A DNA stretch of 64,000 bases, taken from assembly GCF_040372045.1 (NCBI RefSeq), contig NZ_BAABWH010000005.1, one strand, 5' to 3'. Position 1 is the stretch's first letter, and the number at the start of each line of letters is the position of its first letter. The notes below the pieces were generated by a model. That model was not told the origin of the DNA, did no database searches, and was given only the letters and a program-made list of their open reading frames with translations. A program made the translations under genes and the position numbers. Positions 44,698 through 52,758 of the stretch are shown here, piece after piece. This DNA comes from Thalassolituus sp006212115 (lineage in GTDB: Bacteria; Pseudomonadota; Gammaproteobacteria; Pseudomonadales; Oceanobacteraceae).

Positions 44698-47157
44698 TTA
44701 AGCGATTTGCTCAATCTTAGCTTCGTTTGCGACCTTACCAGAAGTCGCGATGTACTCCTTGGTAAACTCATCCGTCGCCAGAGCATCAAAGCGCTGCTTA
44801 TCGAATGCCGCAATGCCGTCGGCTTCAATCTGAGTGATGATGCCGTTCGCTACCGCAGACGCCAGCTGTTCAGTAATGGTCAGACCAGTCGCCTTACCTT
44901 TACCAACCGCTTTCAGGAACTTGTTGTAGACAGGTTCGATTGCGAGCAGGCTGTTATAAGCGCACTCCATACGACCAGTCACGTCATCTTCTGACGTACC
45001 GAAGTACGCTTCTTTGGTCAGACGGTCACGCAGAGCAGTCGGCTCCATCATCATCGCAGCAATCTTGTTGCGCAGTTTGTCAGATGGTTGCTTGTAGCTG
45101 CGACCCAGCGGCAGAACCAGAGTCTTCAGAATACGAGCGACAACTGGGTTCGGGAAGTTATCGATAAACTCTTCAAACGCAGTCTGGATGTTGAACAGAG
45201 ACAGCTGCAGGTTCCACTCAGCGTGCGGCAGATCTTCAGCAGTTTCACCGTTGTCGTAGTAGTACTTGAGTACCGCCGAAGCCATATAAAGCTCAGACAG
45301 AACGTCAGCCAGACGCGCAGACAGGTTTTCCATACGCTTCAGCTCGCCGCCTAATACACCCATGGTGACATCAGACGTAAACGCCAGAGCACAGCTCATA
45401 CGAGTCAGCTGCTTGTAGTACTTCGCCATAGGGCCATTGGTTGGGCTTGAAACGAACGCCGCACCGGTCAGGCCGTACGTGAATGCACGAACTGCACGGT
45501 TTGCAGAGTAACCGATATGACCCCAGAACAGGTTGTCGAACTCGCTCAGGTTGTCGTCACGCGCCGCTTCCATTTCTGGGAATACGTACGGATGACAGCG
45601 AATCGCACCCTGACCAAAGATCATCAGGTTACGGGTCAGGATGTTTGCACCCTCAACCGTAATCGCAATTGGAATACCCTGATAGCCTGTTGCCAGATAG
45701 TTACGTGGACCCTGCTGTACTGCACGGCCGCCGTGAACATCCACAGCGTCAGTAGTAACGGTACGCATCATTTCGGTCATGTGATACTTAGCAATCGCAG
45801 TCACAACAGACGGTGAACATACATCAACCGCAGATGCCGTCAGAGCACGCATGGCTTCAAGCTTGTAGGTGTAACCAGCAATACGGCCATTGGCTTCCTG
45901 AACACCTTCAAACATACCAATCGGTGTTTTGAACTGACGACGCAGACGCGAATATGCACCCGTCATACGGTAGGCCACTTTAGAAGAGGCTGCCGACAGC
46001 GCAGGCAGAGAGATACCACGACCTGCAGACAGACACTCAACCAGCATACGCCAGCCACCACCGGCTTTCTCAACGCCACCGATGATCCAATCCACAGGAA
46101 TGAACACATCTTCGCCACGAACGGTACCGTTCATGAAGGCAGCTGGGAAGTGACGGTTACCGATCTCAACACCCGGGTGATCTGCTGGAAGCAGAGCACA
46201 AGTGATGCCGTAGTCAGATTTGTTCTCGTCACCCAACAGACCCTCTGGGTCGTACAGTTTGAACGCGAGACCAACACAAGTCGCCACTGGCGCCAGCGTG
46301 ATATAACGTTTCGAGAAGGTCAGTTTCAGACCCAGCGTCTTCTTACCTTCGAATTCCTGCTCACAGACAATACCCACATCCGGGATAGCGCCCGCATCAG
46401 AACCAGCTTCTGGGCCAGTCAGGGCGAAACACGGAATGTGTGTGCCGTCAGCCAGACCAGGCAACCAGTGTTTTTTCTGCTCATCAGTACCGTAGTGCAT
46501 CAGAAGCTCACCCGGACCGAGTGAGTTAGGTACCATTACCGTTACCGCGCCCGCGAGAGAGCGGGTCGCAAGCTTGGTTACCACAGCAGACTGCGCGTAA
46601 GCAGAGAAGCCGAGGCCGCCCCACTCTTTAGAAATCAGCATGGAGAAGAAACGCTTCTCACGCATGAAGTTCCAGACTTCTTCTGGCAGATCCTTGTCTT
46701 CGAACGAGATCTTCCAGTCGTCCAGCATGGCACACAGTTCGTTCACTTCGTTGTCCATGAACGACTGCTCTTCAGCCGTGTATTCAGCCGCTTTGTGGTC
46801 GTCCAGCAGCTTGTTCCACTCTGGCTTACCGCGGAACATCTCCGCATCCCACCAGGTGTCACCTGCTTCCAGAGCTTCACGCTCTGTTGAGGTCATAGGA
46901 GGCAGAACCGCCTTGAAACCCTTAAATACAGGCGCAGTTACAACCTTCGCACGAATGCTCTTCACATTCATGATCAGCGCAGGTACGGCAAAGATCGCAA
47001 AAGCGATGCCCATAACCAATGTACCGGCACCAGAGGCCGTCAGAATTGCGCCCAAAAGCGCAGCGAAGAAAATGGTCCAGAGGCGCGAACCGGCTTCGTA
47101 GTAAGCCAGAACCCAAGCGCCGACGATGGCACCAACAGTAATATAGAGAGCAGTCAC
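44698..47157 (-). CDS. fadE: Acyl-CoA dehydrogenase FadE
   Basis: 819 aa (E. coli FadE 814). N-terminal hydrophobic region (VGAIVGAWVLAYY, IFFAALLGAIL), then acyl-CoA dehydrogenase domains with WGGLGFSAYAQS, CFALTGPEAGSDAGAI, LTFSKRYITLAPVA and the C-terminal DUF1974 region. Starts fatty-acid beta-oxidation by making trans-2-enoyl-CoA at the inner membrane. The start is GTG at 47157 behind CAGGAGTCTGAC. Strongly biased codon use suggests high expression. Confidence 0.96.
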   Translation of the reverse strand: MTALYITVGAIVGAWVLAYYEAGSRLWTIFFAALLGAILTASGAGTLVMGIAFAIFAVPALIMNVKSIRAKVVTAPVFKGFKAVLPPMTSTEREALEAGDTWWDAEMFRGKPEWNKLLDDHKAAEYTAEEQSFMDNEVNELCAMLDDWKISFEDKDLPEEVWNFMREKRFFSMLISKEWGGLGFSAYAQSAVVTKLATRSLAGAVTVMVPNSLGPGELLMHYGTDEQKKHWLPGLADGTHIPCFALTGPEAGSDAGAIPDVGIVCEQEFEGKKTLGLKLTFSKRYITLAPVATCVGLAFKLYDPEGLLGDENKSDYGITCALLPADHPGVEIGNRHFPAAFMNGTVRGEDVFIPVDWIIGGVEKAGGGWRMLVECLSAGRGISLPALSAASSKVAYRMTGAYSRLRRQFKTPIGMFEGVQEANGRIAGYTYKLEAMRALTASAVDVCSPSVVTAIAKYHMTEMMRTVTTDAVDVHGGRAVQQGPRNYLATGYQGIPIAITVEGANILTRNLMIFGQGAIRCHPYVFPEMEAARDDNLSEFDNLFWGHIGYSANRAVRAFTYGLTGAAFVSSPTNGPMAKYYKQLTRMSCALAFTSDVTMGVLGGELKRMENLSARLADVLSELYMASAVLKYYYDNGETAEDLPHAEWNLQLSLFNIQTAFEEFIDNFPNPVVARILKTLVLPLGRSYKQPSDKLRNKIAAMMMEPTALRDRLTKEAYFGTSEDDVTGRMECAYNSLLAIEPVYNKFLKAVGKGKATGLTITEQLASAVANGIITQIEADGIAAFDKQRFDALATDEFTKEYIATSGKVANEAKIEQIA

Positions 47158-47185
47158 GTCAGACTCCTGAAATTAAAACGCGCGT

Positions 47186-47214
47186 ATTGTAAATGATTCT
47201 CAAGTTTTGGTGAA
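47186..47214 (-). promoter_or_regulatory. Candidate fadE promoter
   Basis: On the minus strand: TTCACC (47209-47214) and TACAAT (47186-47191) with 17-bp spacing, about 30 nt before the fadE start codon. Confidence 0.45.
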
Positions 47215-47475
47215 CGGCCGGATTAGCTACATCAAGAGTATTTAGTTATAACGGATTAGAGATACGAGCCCGACGGCGTTTTTGATAGTGGAAAAGAACG
47301 ATCAAGCAGCCAATGCGCGGATATACAAAGAATGGCTCAGCAACAATAGAGAAACACGGTGGGGGAAGTGCGCATCCGCAACTAATTCACAGTATCAGTT
47401 GGAGGCGAGACTCTGGGGCACTCCAACCAGCTGCCTAGGAAGTCGTCGGCAATACTAGCACCTGACAGTAGCTTC
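47215..47475. other. Non-coding stretch at the left edge of the accessory island
   Basis: About 260 nt without a supported gene. No attC, tRNA or insertion-sequence end is visible. Base composition becomes AT-richer toward the right. Confidence 0.4.
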
Positions 47476-47838
47476 CTATGAAGTGCGCTTCGCACTAGCC
47501 GCTTCTATGACTAGTTTTAGTTGATAGTAATGACATCCCATACGAAACTCATTTGGTTCATATATTACTCGAACAGGACTATTACACCCGCGACATTTAA
47601 AATCTAAAAACTCTTCCCAGTGACCTCTTTCGAACTTACGAACTGCGTTGATTAATTCAAGTAGATCTTGATTGAAGACACTAGAATCCTTGAAAAGGGC
47701 CTTATCAAAAGCACTGTGAGTTAGGGTGTTAATTACTGAGCAGTGGTCACACCGGTATGAAGTACTAGTTGCCGTCTGCCCTACCCCTACAGAGAGTTCA
47801 TTGAATCTACAATTCGCTTTTGAAACTTTAAAGATCAT
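47476..47838 (-). CDS. Hypothetical protein with two CxxC pairs
   Basis: 120 aa. CDHC at residues 30-33 and CRGC at about 82-85 form a split zinc-ribbon-like set; the rest (HSAFDKALFKDSSVFNQDLLELINAVRKF) looks helical. AT-rich codon use unlike fadE next to it suggests horizontal origin. There is no clear ribosome site before the ATG at 47838. No family recognised. It lies left of the recognisable attC sites. Confidence 0.5.
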   Translation of the reverse strand: MIFKVSKANCRFNELSVGVGQTATSTSYRCDHCSVINTLTHSAFDKALFKDSSVFNQDLLELINAVRKFERGHWEEFLDFKCRGCNSPVRVIYEPNEFRMGCHYYQLKLVIEAASAKRTS

Positions 47839-47919
47839 ATGGAACTACTCGTACCGATTGAAGCACCATTTAAGTATCCAAGCTGACACCATAAAATATG
47901 GTCACCGGACTACTCTACA

Positions 47920-48396
47920 CTATTCTTGGCTATAGTCAGAAAAACTAATACCGTATTTCTTCTCGATATACTCCTCATTACCAGCCTCACATTCTAACTC
48001 AGCCCTGTAACGTCCCTCTTTCAGCACCCCAGTCCCAAACCCCTCTTCGAAGGAATACACTGAATAAAAGAGAGGTTCTCCTTCGATTAAGGAGGCGAAT
48101 ACAGTCGCGTTTATTCTAATTAATAAATCAGTTACCTTTAGCTTCCTAAAATTTTCATCGGTTGCATAGAAACTAGCTTTCACCTCCCTAAAATCAAGAC
48201 TGAAAAATTGTTCAGGATGAACGCCGCTATTTTTTTCATAGCTAACAATTTCGCCATCATGCCTTGTTTCTTTATTGACGAAACACATCACTGAATCAGG
48301 AGGGAATTTTTGTTCATTCGCTGCAGTTGAAACCGGAGTAGTAGAGCAGCTAATCGATGAAAATAAGAAGATTAATATGATCAAGTACTTATGCAT
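47920..48396 (-). CDS. Small lipoprotein, unknown function
   Basis: 158 aa with signal peptide YLIILIFLFSSISC (lipobox SISC) and a Thr/Ser linker. Mature domain is mixed strand-helix with Cys at CFVNKETRHD and CEAGNEEYIEKKYG. AT-rich composition marks it as part of the accessory island. No family recognised. Confidence 0.62.
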   Translation of the reverse strand: MHKYLIILIFLFSSISCSTTPVSTAANEQKFPPDSVMCFVNKETRHDGEIVSYEKNSGVHPEQFFSLDFREVKASFYATDENFRKLKVTDLLIRINATVFASLIEGEPLFYSVYSFEEGFGTGVLKEGRYRAELECEAGNEEYIEKKYGISFSDYSQE

Positions 48397-48572
48397 TTTT
48401 CATCAGATCCTTCTGGTATTTTAGCCATCCGAACACGATCACGATTAAGGCAAGGTGCTATGCAGACTACGAGGGCCACCTCATTGAGTAAGCCCTGGGG
48501 TTTAAACCGACTTTTCACAGATTTCAGGAAAAATTTGCACCACCTTTAGTCTGCCCGAGGGTGTGAAAATTG

Positions 48573-49061
48573 CTATATTGATAGCCATTTATACATTACT
48601 AAAGCATCTACAAACCCTTTATTTGGGTGCGAAAATGCTTTTGGTAATCGACCAACAATTTCAAAACCAAGTTTCTTCCATAGTCTCACAGCAACTTCAT
48701 TTGTGGAGGCTACGAAATTGAATTGCATAGCTTTGTATCCGAGCTCAAGAGCCTGAAGCTGTGAGTGCTCGCACATCTGTGTCGCTATACCTTTACCTCT
48801 GGCTTTTGAAGACACCATGTAACCACAATTACAAACATGCTGACCTGGGCCAGATTGGTTCGATTTTATGTAGTAGGTACCCATAATTCCATCATCGTCT
48901 TCAAAGACGAAAGTCTTGCGAGGATAGTCGATCCATAGGCCCTTAGCTTCATCTTTAGAGATGTCCATTGGATAGGCATATGTTTCCCCAGCACGAACGA
49001 TTTCCTCGAATATGGGCCATATCCTTTCAAAGTCATTCCCTGTTGCTTCTCTTATCTTCAT
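48573..49061 (-). CDS. GNAT family N-acetyltransferase
   Basis: 162 aa. IREATGNDFERIWPIFEEIV at the N-terminus, acetyl-CoA motif A in GYMVSSKARGKGIATQMCEHSQLQALELGY, and motif B in NFVASTNEVAVRLWKKLGFEIVGRLPKAF. It is of the phosphinothricin/L-amino-acid N-acyltransferase (YncA-like) type; substrate unknown. An AAGGTAG site precedes the ATG. GNAT genes are common passengers of integron cassettes, but no attC is visible on either side of this one. Confidence 0.85.
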   Translation of the reverse strand: MKIREATGNDFERIWPIFEEIVRAGETYAYPMDISKDEAKGLWIDYPRKTFVFEDDDGIMGTYYIKSNQSGPGQHVCNCGYMVSSKARGKGIATQMCEHSQLQALELGYKAMQFNFVASTNEVAVRLWKKLGFEIVGRLPKAFSHPNKGFVDALVMYKWLSI

Positions 49062-49165
49062 ATTTCTACCTTATGAAACATAGGTCGCAGCCTTAAAGGC
49101 GTGCTTTTTACATGTCCAGCCGCGTATTCCAACAGCAAACGTGGCCGCATTTCACGAGTCTAAAC

Positions 49166-49417
49166 TCAATCACCGCCTACATGTACTGCGATACTATCAT
49201 TCGGACCACCTCCAATAGGGCCTCCTCCGGGATTACTGTCGTCATTACTGCGATGAAACAACCATAACCCGATAGCAGCGATAACTGGAATTATCCAAAC
49301 TATCGCAATCTGAGCAGCTTTCTGAAATGAGTCCAAGTCGGCCCTTCTAACTATCAAGATCGAAACTGATAGGTTAAGTACAACCCAAGACAGAAAGATG
49401 AAGGTCCAGATTTCCAT
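49166..49417 (-). CDS. Small two-TM protein; fifth cassette-type gene
   Basis: 83 aa: TM1 FIFLSWVVLNLSVSILIV, TM2 IAIVWIIPVIAAIGLWLF, then a Gly/Pro/Asp tail (NPGGGPIGGGPNDS). The first 60 residues resemble small phospholipase-D-nuclease-type N-terminal membrane segments but this is weak. It begins 19 nt after the core site of the attC at 49436-49493, as a cassette gene would. The matching attC that should follow it (outer core TCATAAC on the minus strand) is not found, so this cassette's 3' end is lost or decayed. Confidence 0.6.
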   Translation of the reverse strand: MEIWTFIFLSWVVLNLSVSILIVRRADLDSFQKAAQIAIVWIIPVIAAIGLWLFHRSNDDSNPGGGPIGGGPNDSIAVHVGGD

Positions 49418-49435
49418 GTTTAAATCCGTAGAAAA

Positions 49436-49493
49436 TCATAACGCGTCAAGAAGGGGCGTCCGTACGGAGTCCCTCTTGCTTGATTTGTTAGAA
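49436..49493 (-). other. attC: Integron attC site D (58 bp)
   Basis: On the minus strand it runs from outer core TTCTAAC to inner core GTTATGA, with a central stem CAAGAGGG/CCCCTTCTTG around CCGTACGG. The outer core is the exact complement of GTTAGAA at the 5' junction of its own cassette (50154-50160). Confidence 0.9.
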
Positions 49494-49505
49494 TTGTTTT
49501 GAGAA

Positions 49506-50138
49506 TTAATTAAATATTTTCTGAGCTGCGACTGTACCTAACATACCAAATACACCACCAAGTGCTAAGAGGATTATCTGGTCCTTATTCCTATACCAGA
49601 AGGAAGACCCATGGCGTGAAACTAGCTTTAACCCGAAATTAAACCGCCTATAAACTGGACTAATGATGCACACAGTGCCAATTATAAATAGAAGATATAT
49701 CGGCCATTTTGGAAATTGGGATGGGTCAGAATAGTGCTTTAGAGCTGCGGTTATGGCCGTGAGCGAAATAATAAACGATAATACCCATGAGGAAGGGTTA
49801 AAAATCTTATACTTTAATATCACCCTATTTCTCAAAAACTCTCCTAATTCATAAGAGAACGAATGGTGTTCACCAACAAGAGCAGCGCGAGCGCCGGATA
49901 TTATTATTTTATATGTCCCGAAAGGAGAATCTTCTCGCCCCTCAATTGTAAATTTTTTAGGGCGACCACCTCTCTTCTCTATAAGTTCATCTAGTGACTC
50001 ATATACATATTCGCCGTCAGATATAGAAATATCGAGTTCTTCGCGCAGCATAAGCGATTCTATATGCTCAATATCATCACGATAAAGTCTGACACCTTCG
50101 AAAGACATGTAGATGTCTCTTGGTTCAATTTTTTTCAT
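49506..50138 (-). CDS. Cassette gene: membrane protein, unknown function
   Basis: 210 aa. A soluble N-terminal ~110 residues (VRLYRDDIEHIESLMLREELDISISDGEYVYESLDELIEKRG...) is followed by TM helices at about 117-137 (WVLSFIISLTAITAAL), 144-162 (WPIYLLFIIGTVCIISPVY) and 188-208 (IILLALGGVFGMLGTVAAQ). GAGG stands 7 nt before the ATG, 16 nt from the cassette junction. No family recognised. The N-terminal domain would face the cytoplasm; the cassette contains only this gene. Confidence 0.75.
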   Translation of the reverse strand: MKKIEPRDIYMSFEGVRLYRDDIEHIESLMLREELDISISDGEYVYESLDELIEKRGGRPKKFTIEGREDSPFGTYKIIISGARAALVGEHHSFSYELGEFLRNRVILKYKIFNPSSWVLSFIISLTAITAALKHYSDPSQFPKWPIYLLFIIGTVCIISPVYRRFNFGLKLVSRHGSSFWYRNKDQIILLALGGVFGMLGTVAAQKIFN

Positions 50139-50153
50139 TATTCAACCTCATAA

Positions 50154-50200
50154 TTCTAACGCCGCATTCAGCGGTTGTCCGCTGCAATGCTTTGTTAAGC
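50154..50200 (-). other. attC: Integron attC site C (47 bp)
   Basis: Minus strand GCTTAAC...GTTAGAA with stem CAGCGG/CCGCTG and the usual extrahelical offset; outer core complements GTTAAGC at 51438-51444, the start of the PIN cassette. Confidence 0.93.
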
Positions 50201-50224
50201 AAAATGTGGTCATGAAAATCCGAT

Positions 50225-51406
50225 TTACTCATTTTCACCTTTCGATTTATTAGTAGATGGTTGCATTACATCCAATGCCTTCTGAATATCAATTGAGGGT
50301 TGTATCGCAGCTATTGTCTCCTGAAGATCGATCGAGGGTTGCATTGCAGCTAATGTCTTCTGAATATCGATCGAGGGCTGCATCGCAGCTAACGTCTTCT
50401 GAAGATCGATCGAAGGTTGCATCGCAGCTATTGTCTTCTGAAGATCGATCGAAGGTTGCATTGCAGCTATTGTCTTCTGGAGATCGATCGAGGGTTGCAT
50501 TGCAGCTATTGTCTTCTTAAGATCGATCGAAGGTTGCATCGCAGCTAAAGTCTTTTGAATATCGACATTGGCTCCAGACCACGCGGTTTCCGACAAAAAA
50601 GATGTGTGGCGAGTTGAGTCCATAGGAGGAAGTGACTTTTCCTCGACTTCTATTTCTGTCACCTCTTCGGGAGTCAACTTTAACTTCGCTTTCACTTTAG
50701 TCGTTTCAACGAAATGCGTTAGTCCCTCAACTAAATCCTTAAAAATATAGACACTAGCATTTTCCTCAATCCGAACTAGCTCCGATTTTAAGAGCCCATT
50801 CAGGAATAATGTTCCTCCAAATGCTGTACCATAGTCGCCGTCTCGAGAAATTATCCATAACCGCCTCTTTCCTTCAAAATGACTGAGAATCTGCTCCCAA
50901 GAGATTTCATCACCCAGCGGATCGTTTCTCTTACCCGGCGGATTTCCGACTTCTTTCCTCTCACGAGCACGTTTAAGTTCTTTGAGTGTGGCCTGAACTG
51001 CTTTTGAAAAAATGGGGGCCAACGCCTTTGACACCTCATCTTTCGATTCGGCAACCTGAGTCATAATTTCTAGTGTATGTGAATCTATTTCTGCATTTAC
51101 AGTTGATACCGACCTACTAATTTCTCCCATTTTTCTGAGGATTTCTTGATTTTTTCCAGATATAGAGCCGGAGAAATGATCAGGTACATTAATACTGTGA
51201 AGTTTCATGCCTTGGCTTTTCGTCCGAAGAAACTCAGCAGCGACGCCAAGCTTGTTTCTTTCTACCTCATCAACAACCTGTTTTGTGACAAAAATATACG
51301 AGGCTTGTTCTGCTAATGGGCCTAGCAACTTCCGACCTTTATCCGTGCGATATAGATCTAAGTACTTATTGGCATCAATGAAAAGTAGCGCATCTTTGGC
51401 AGACAT
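50225..51406 (-). CDS. Cassette gene: PIN-domain protein with 13-residue tandem repeats
   Basis: 393 aa. Residues ~6-230 form a PIN-like nuclease domain of the DUF4935/PIN_12 kind: ALLFIDANKYLDLY (first Asp), TKQVVDEVERN (Glu), NDPLGDEISWEQIL (Asp/Glu) and LWIISRDGDYG (last Asp), so the acidic metal site looks complete. Residues ~280-384 are eight copies of a 13-residue unit like IDLQKTIAAMQPS. The ATG is 31 nt from the cassette junction. Large stand-alone PIN proteins of this type are often RNases in defence or stress systems; no antitoxin gene is next to it. Function is inferred only from fold. Confidence 0.8.
   Translation of the reverse strand: MSAKDALLFIDANKYLDLYRTDKGRKLLGPLAEQASYIFVTKQVVDEVERNKLGVAAEFLRTKSQGMKLHSINVPDHFSGSISGKNQEILRKMGEISRSVSTVNAEIDSHTLEIMTQVAESKDEVSKALAPIFSKAVQATLKELKRARERKEVGNPPGKRNDPLGDEISWEQILSHFEGKRRLWIISRDGDYGTAFGGTLFLNGLLKSELVRIEENASVYIFKDLVEGLTHFVETTKVKAKLKLTPEEVTEIEVEEKSLPPMDSTRHTSFLSETAWSGANVDIQKTLAAMQPSIDLKKTIAAMQPSIDLQKTIAAMQPSIDLQKTIAAMQPSIDLQKTLAAMQPSIDIQKTLAAMQPSIDLQETIAAIQPSIDIQKALDVMQPSTNKSKGENE
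50259..50570 (-). repeat. Eight 39-bp in-frame tandem repeats in the PIN gene
   Basis: Units start at 50259, 50298, 50337, 50376, 50415, 50454, 50493 and 50532. Inner copies are nearly identical and the first and last diverged, as expected for a repeat that grows and shrinks by unequal exchange. Confidence 0.95.
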
Positions 51407-51437
51407 TGAATTGCGTTTCCTATTTTTAACTTTTGAT

Positions 51438-51491
51438 GCTTAACGCCGCCAGCAGAGGCGCGAAGCGTCCTGCTGACTGGCCTTGTTAATA
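51438..51491 (-). other. attC: Integron attC site B (54 bp)
   Basis: Minus strand TATTAAC...GTTAAGC with stem CAGCAGG-CGC/GCG-CCTCTGCTG closed by a TTCG-type loop; outer core complements GTTAATA at 51918-51924. Confidence 0.93.
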
Positions 51492-51505
51492 CATAAGGAG
51501 ATAAA

Positions 51506-51787
51506 TTGAAGATAGAGGCGCATAAAGGGTCTTACCCACTTGAGAAAGGTAAATTTAAGTGTGATGTCATCTTTGACTCGGTTGAAGAAGAGTTTATTTT
51601 TTATCAAATTCTCTCCCAACAGAAAGGATGTACTCTCGTGTTTCAAGAAGATTTTTCATCCATGATCTCTCTTCTGCCGAAAGTGACGGGTCTGAAATAT
51701 CAATTGGATTGTATGAAATTGACAAATCTTCACCGTAGTTGTCGAGCACTAACTTTAGGGAAGAATTACTTAGTCCAAGTACAATAA
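51506..51787 (+). CDS. Possible antisense ORF inside cassette B
   Basis: 93 codons with a TTG start and a perfect TAAGGAG site 6 nt before it, 15 nt outside attC B. The first ~45 residues (KIEAHKGSYPLEKGKFKCDV...) look protein-like; the rest, antisense to the 101-aa gene, is less so. Could be a genuine reverse-oriented cassette gene or chance. Confidence 0.28.
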   Translation: MKIEAHKGSYPLEKGKFKCDVIFDSVEEEFIFYQILSQQKGCTLVFQEDFSSMISLLPKVTGLKYQLDCMKLTNLHRSCRALTLGKNYLVQVQ

Positions 51788-51899
51788 ACCGATTAAGTGG
51801 GTTATTTCTCCAAGCATCGTTAGCGAATGTGGAGAGTGTGCCCGATAAAGCATTAACCGTAGTAGCGTTATCTGGTTTGAATTTGATTTCTAAAAACAT
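51594..51899 (-). CDS. Cassette gene: 101-aa protein, unknown function
   Basis: Starts MFLEIKFKPDNATTVNALSG and ends LETREYILSVGREFDKK; soluble, mixed alpha/beta, no family recognised. AAGGAG lies 7 nt before the ATG, which is 19 nt from the cassette junction, the normal cassette arrangement. The frame is open for 22 more codons upstream, but those run back through attC A and are not used. A plus-strand frame overlaps its 3' half (see the entry at 51506). Confidence 0.7.
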   Translation of the reverse strand: MFLEIKFKPDNATTVNALSGTLSTFANDAWRNNPLNRFIVLGLSNSSLKLVLDNYGEDLSISYNPIDISDPSLSAEERSWMKNLLETREYILSVGREFDKK

Positions 51900-51917
51900 C
51901 CTGATCTCCTTGGGGTG

Positions 51918-52004
51918 TATTAACGCTTGGTTAATTGGCAGTCTGCTGCGTAGGTGTTTTTTCAACCGTAGCAGCAGGCTGTCCTATTGAATCACTTGTT
52001 ATAT
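51918..52004 (-). other. attC: Integron attC site A (87 bp), overlapping coding sequence
   Basis: Minus strand ATATAAC...GTTAATA with stem CTGCTGC/GCAGCAG and complementary outer arms. Outer core complements GTTATAT at 52774-52780. The site begins inside the 275-aa gene and encodes its last ~24 residues. Confidence 0.88.
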
Positions 52005-52758
52005 CTCGTGGTTCGCTCTCGGCACTATTAAGATGCTCAAATAAATAAGACCCAGTAATTGAGCCAGCAACCCCAAGTAAGAAGGCAAACAAACTTGAAA
52101 GACTTAAAGCCCATATTGGATGGCGCTTAACCTTATCTAGAATACGAAAGTAAAGGTCTTTTCGGATTTTTTTAATATCCTTTTCAGCTGACTCTATGTC
52201 GTCATTTGAAACTCGATCTCGCCTAAGTTTTTCTTTGCACTCGCTACAAATTATTGGATTGTGACATGCAGCAACCAGGTCTGATTTAATCCCGTTCATG
52301 TCAAAAATACACCCACGTGTTTCATCATGGGTAAAATCTGTCATTTCATGAAATTCAGGGATCTTATGATTGTTTCTTTTATATGCAAAAGTGTAGGCAT
52401 TGAGGAGGCGATAAATGACATTTTCCAAAGGAATATTAGCACTCTGCAATATTTCTTTGATTTCGTAAAACGTGAAAATCACTTGATTGCCACCTAATCT
52501 ACGGGAGTACCAATTGTCTTCCAATCGAACGTTAACAATTGCAATCATGAAGTCTGCGCCATTTAGTTTGGGCATTTGTTCTCTAACAAGATGATCAGAA
52601 AATTCCCAGTAAAAACCATCTGAATTACATCGCAACTCATGATTATCAATTTTTTCAATTACTTCAAATAATGAAGAAGAGAAATTTTTGATCTTCTTCG
52701 GATCAAACCCCAACGGCAAATGACCGATAGATACTAACTTAATCTTAACTTTACTCAT
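51931..52758 (-). CDS. First cassette gene: C-terminally membrane-anchored protein, unknown function
   Basis: 275 aa. N-terminal soluble domain of ~170 residues (KLVSIGHLPLGFDPKKIKNF, DFMIAIVNVRLEDNWYSRR, FTHDETRGCIFDMNGIKSDLVAACH) ends in a Cys pair IICSECKEKLRR, which with upstream Cys/His could bind metal. A coiled-coil-like stretch (NDDIESAEKDIKKIRKDL) leads to one TM helix (HPIWALSLSSLFAFLLGVAGSITGSYLF, ~215-242) and a polar tail encoded by attC A. An AAAGGGAC site precedes the ATG, 15 nt from the array boundary. As first cassette it would be best expressed from any remaining platform promoter. No family recognised; a membrane-linked effector is a possibility only. Confidence 0.72.
   Translation of the reverse strand: MSKVKIKLVSIGHLPLGFDPKKIKNFSSSLFEVIEKIDNHELRCNSDGFYWEFSDHLVREQMPKLNGADFMIAIVNVRLEDNWYSRRLGGNQVIFTFYEIKEILQSANIPLENVIYRLLNAYTFAYKRNNHKIPEFHEMTDFTHDETRGCIFDMNGIKSDLVAACHNPIICSECKEKLRRDRVSNDDIESAEKDIKKIRKDLYFRILDKVKRHPIWALSLSSLFAFLLGVAGSITGSYLFEHLNSAESEPRDITSDSIGQPAATVEKTPTQQTAN

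Noticed and set aside
47245..47251. GTTATAA as a decayed attC core for the 83-aa cassette
   Set aside because: One mismatch to the expected GTTATGA, but no complementary core or stem nearby.
49070..49076. CTTATGA near the GNAT start as the missing outer core of the fifth cassette
   Set aside because: It would put the attC inside the GNAT coding sequence and no hairpin follows.
50257..50520. Plus-strand ORF through the 39-bp repeats
   Set aside because: It exists only because the repeat unit is a multiple of three; the minus-strand gene has the domain, start and cassette position.
50259..50570. Regular 39-bp repeats as a CRISPR array
   Set aside because: The repeats are contiguous with no unique spacers and are an in-frame part of the PIN-domain gene.
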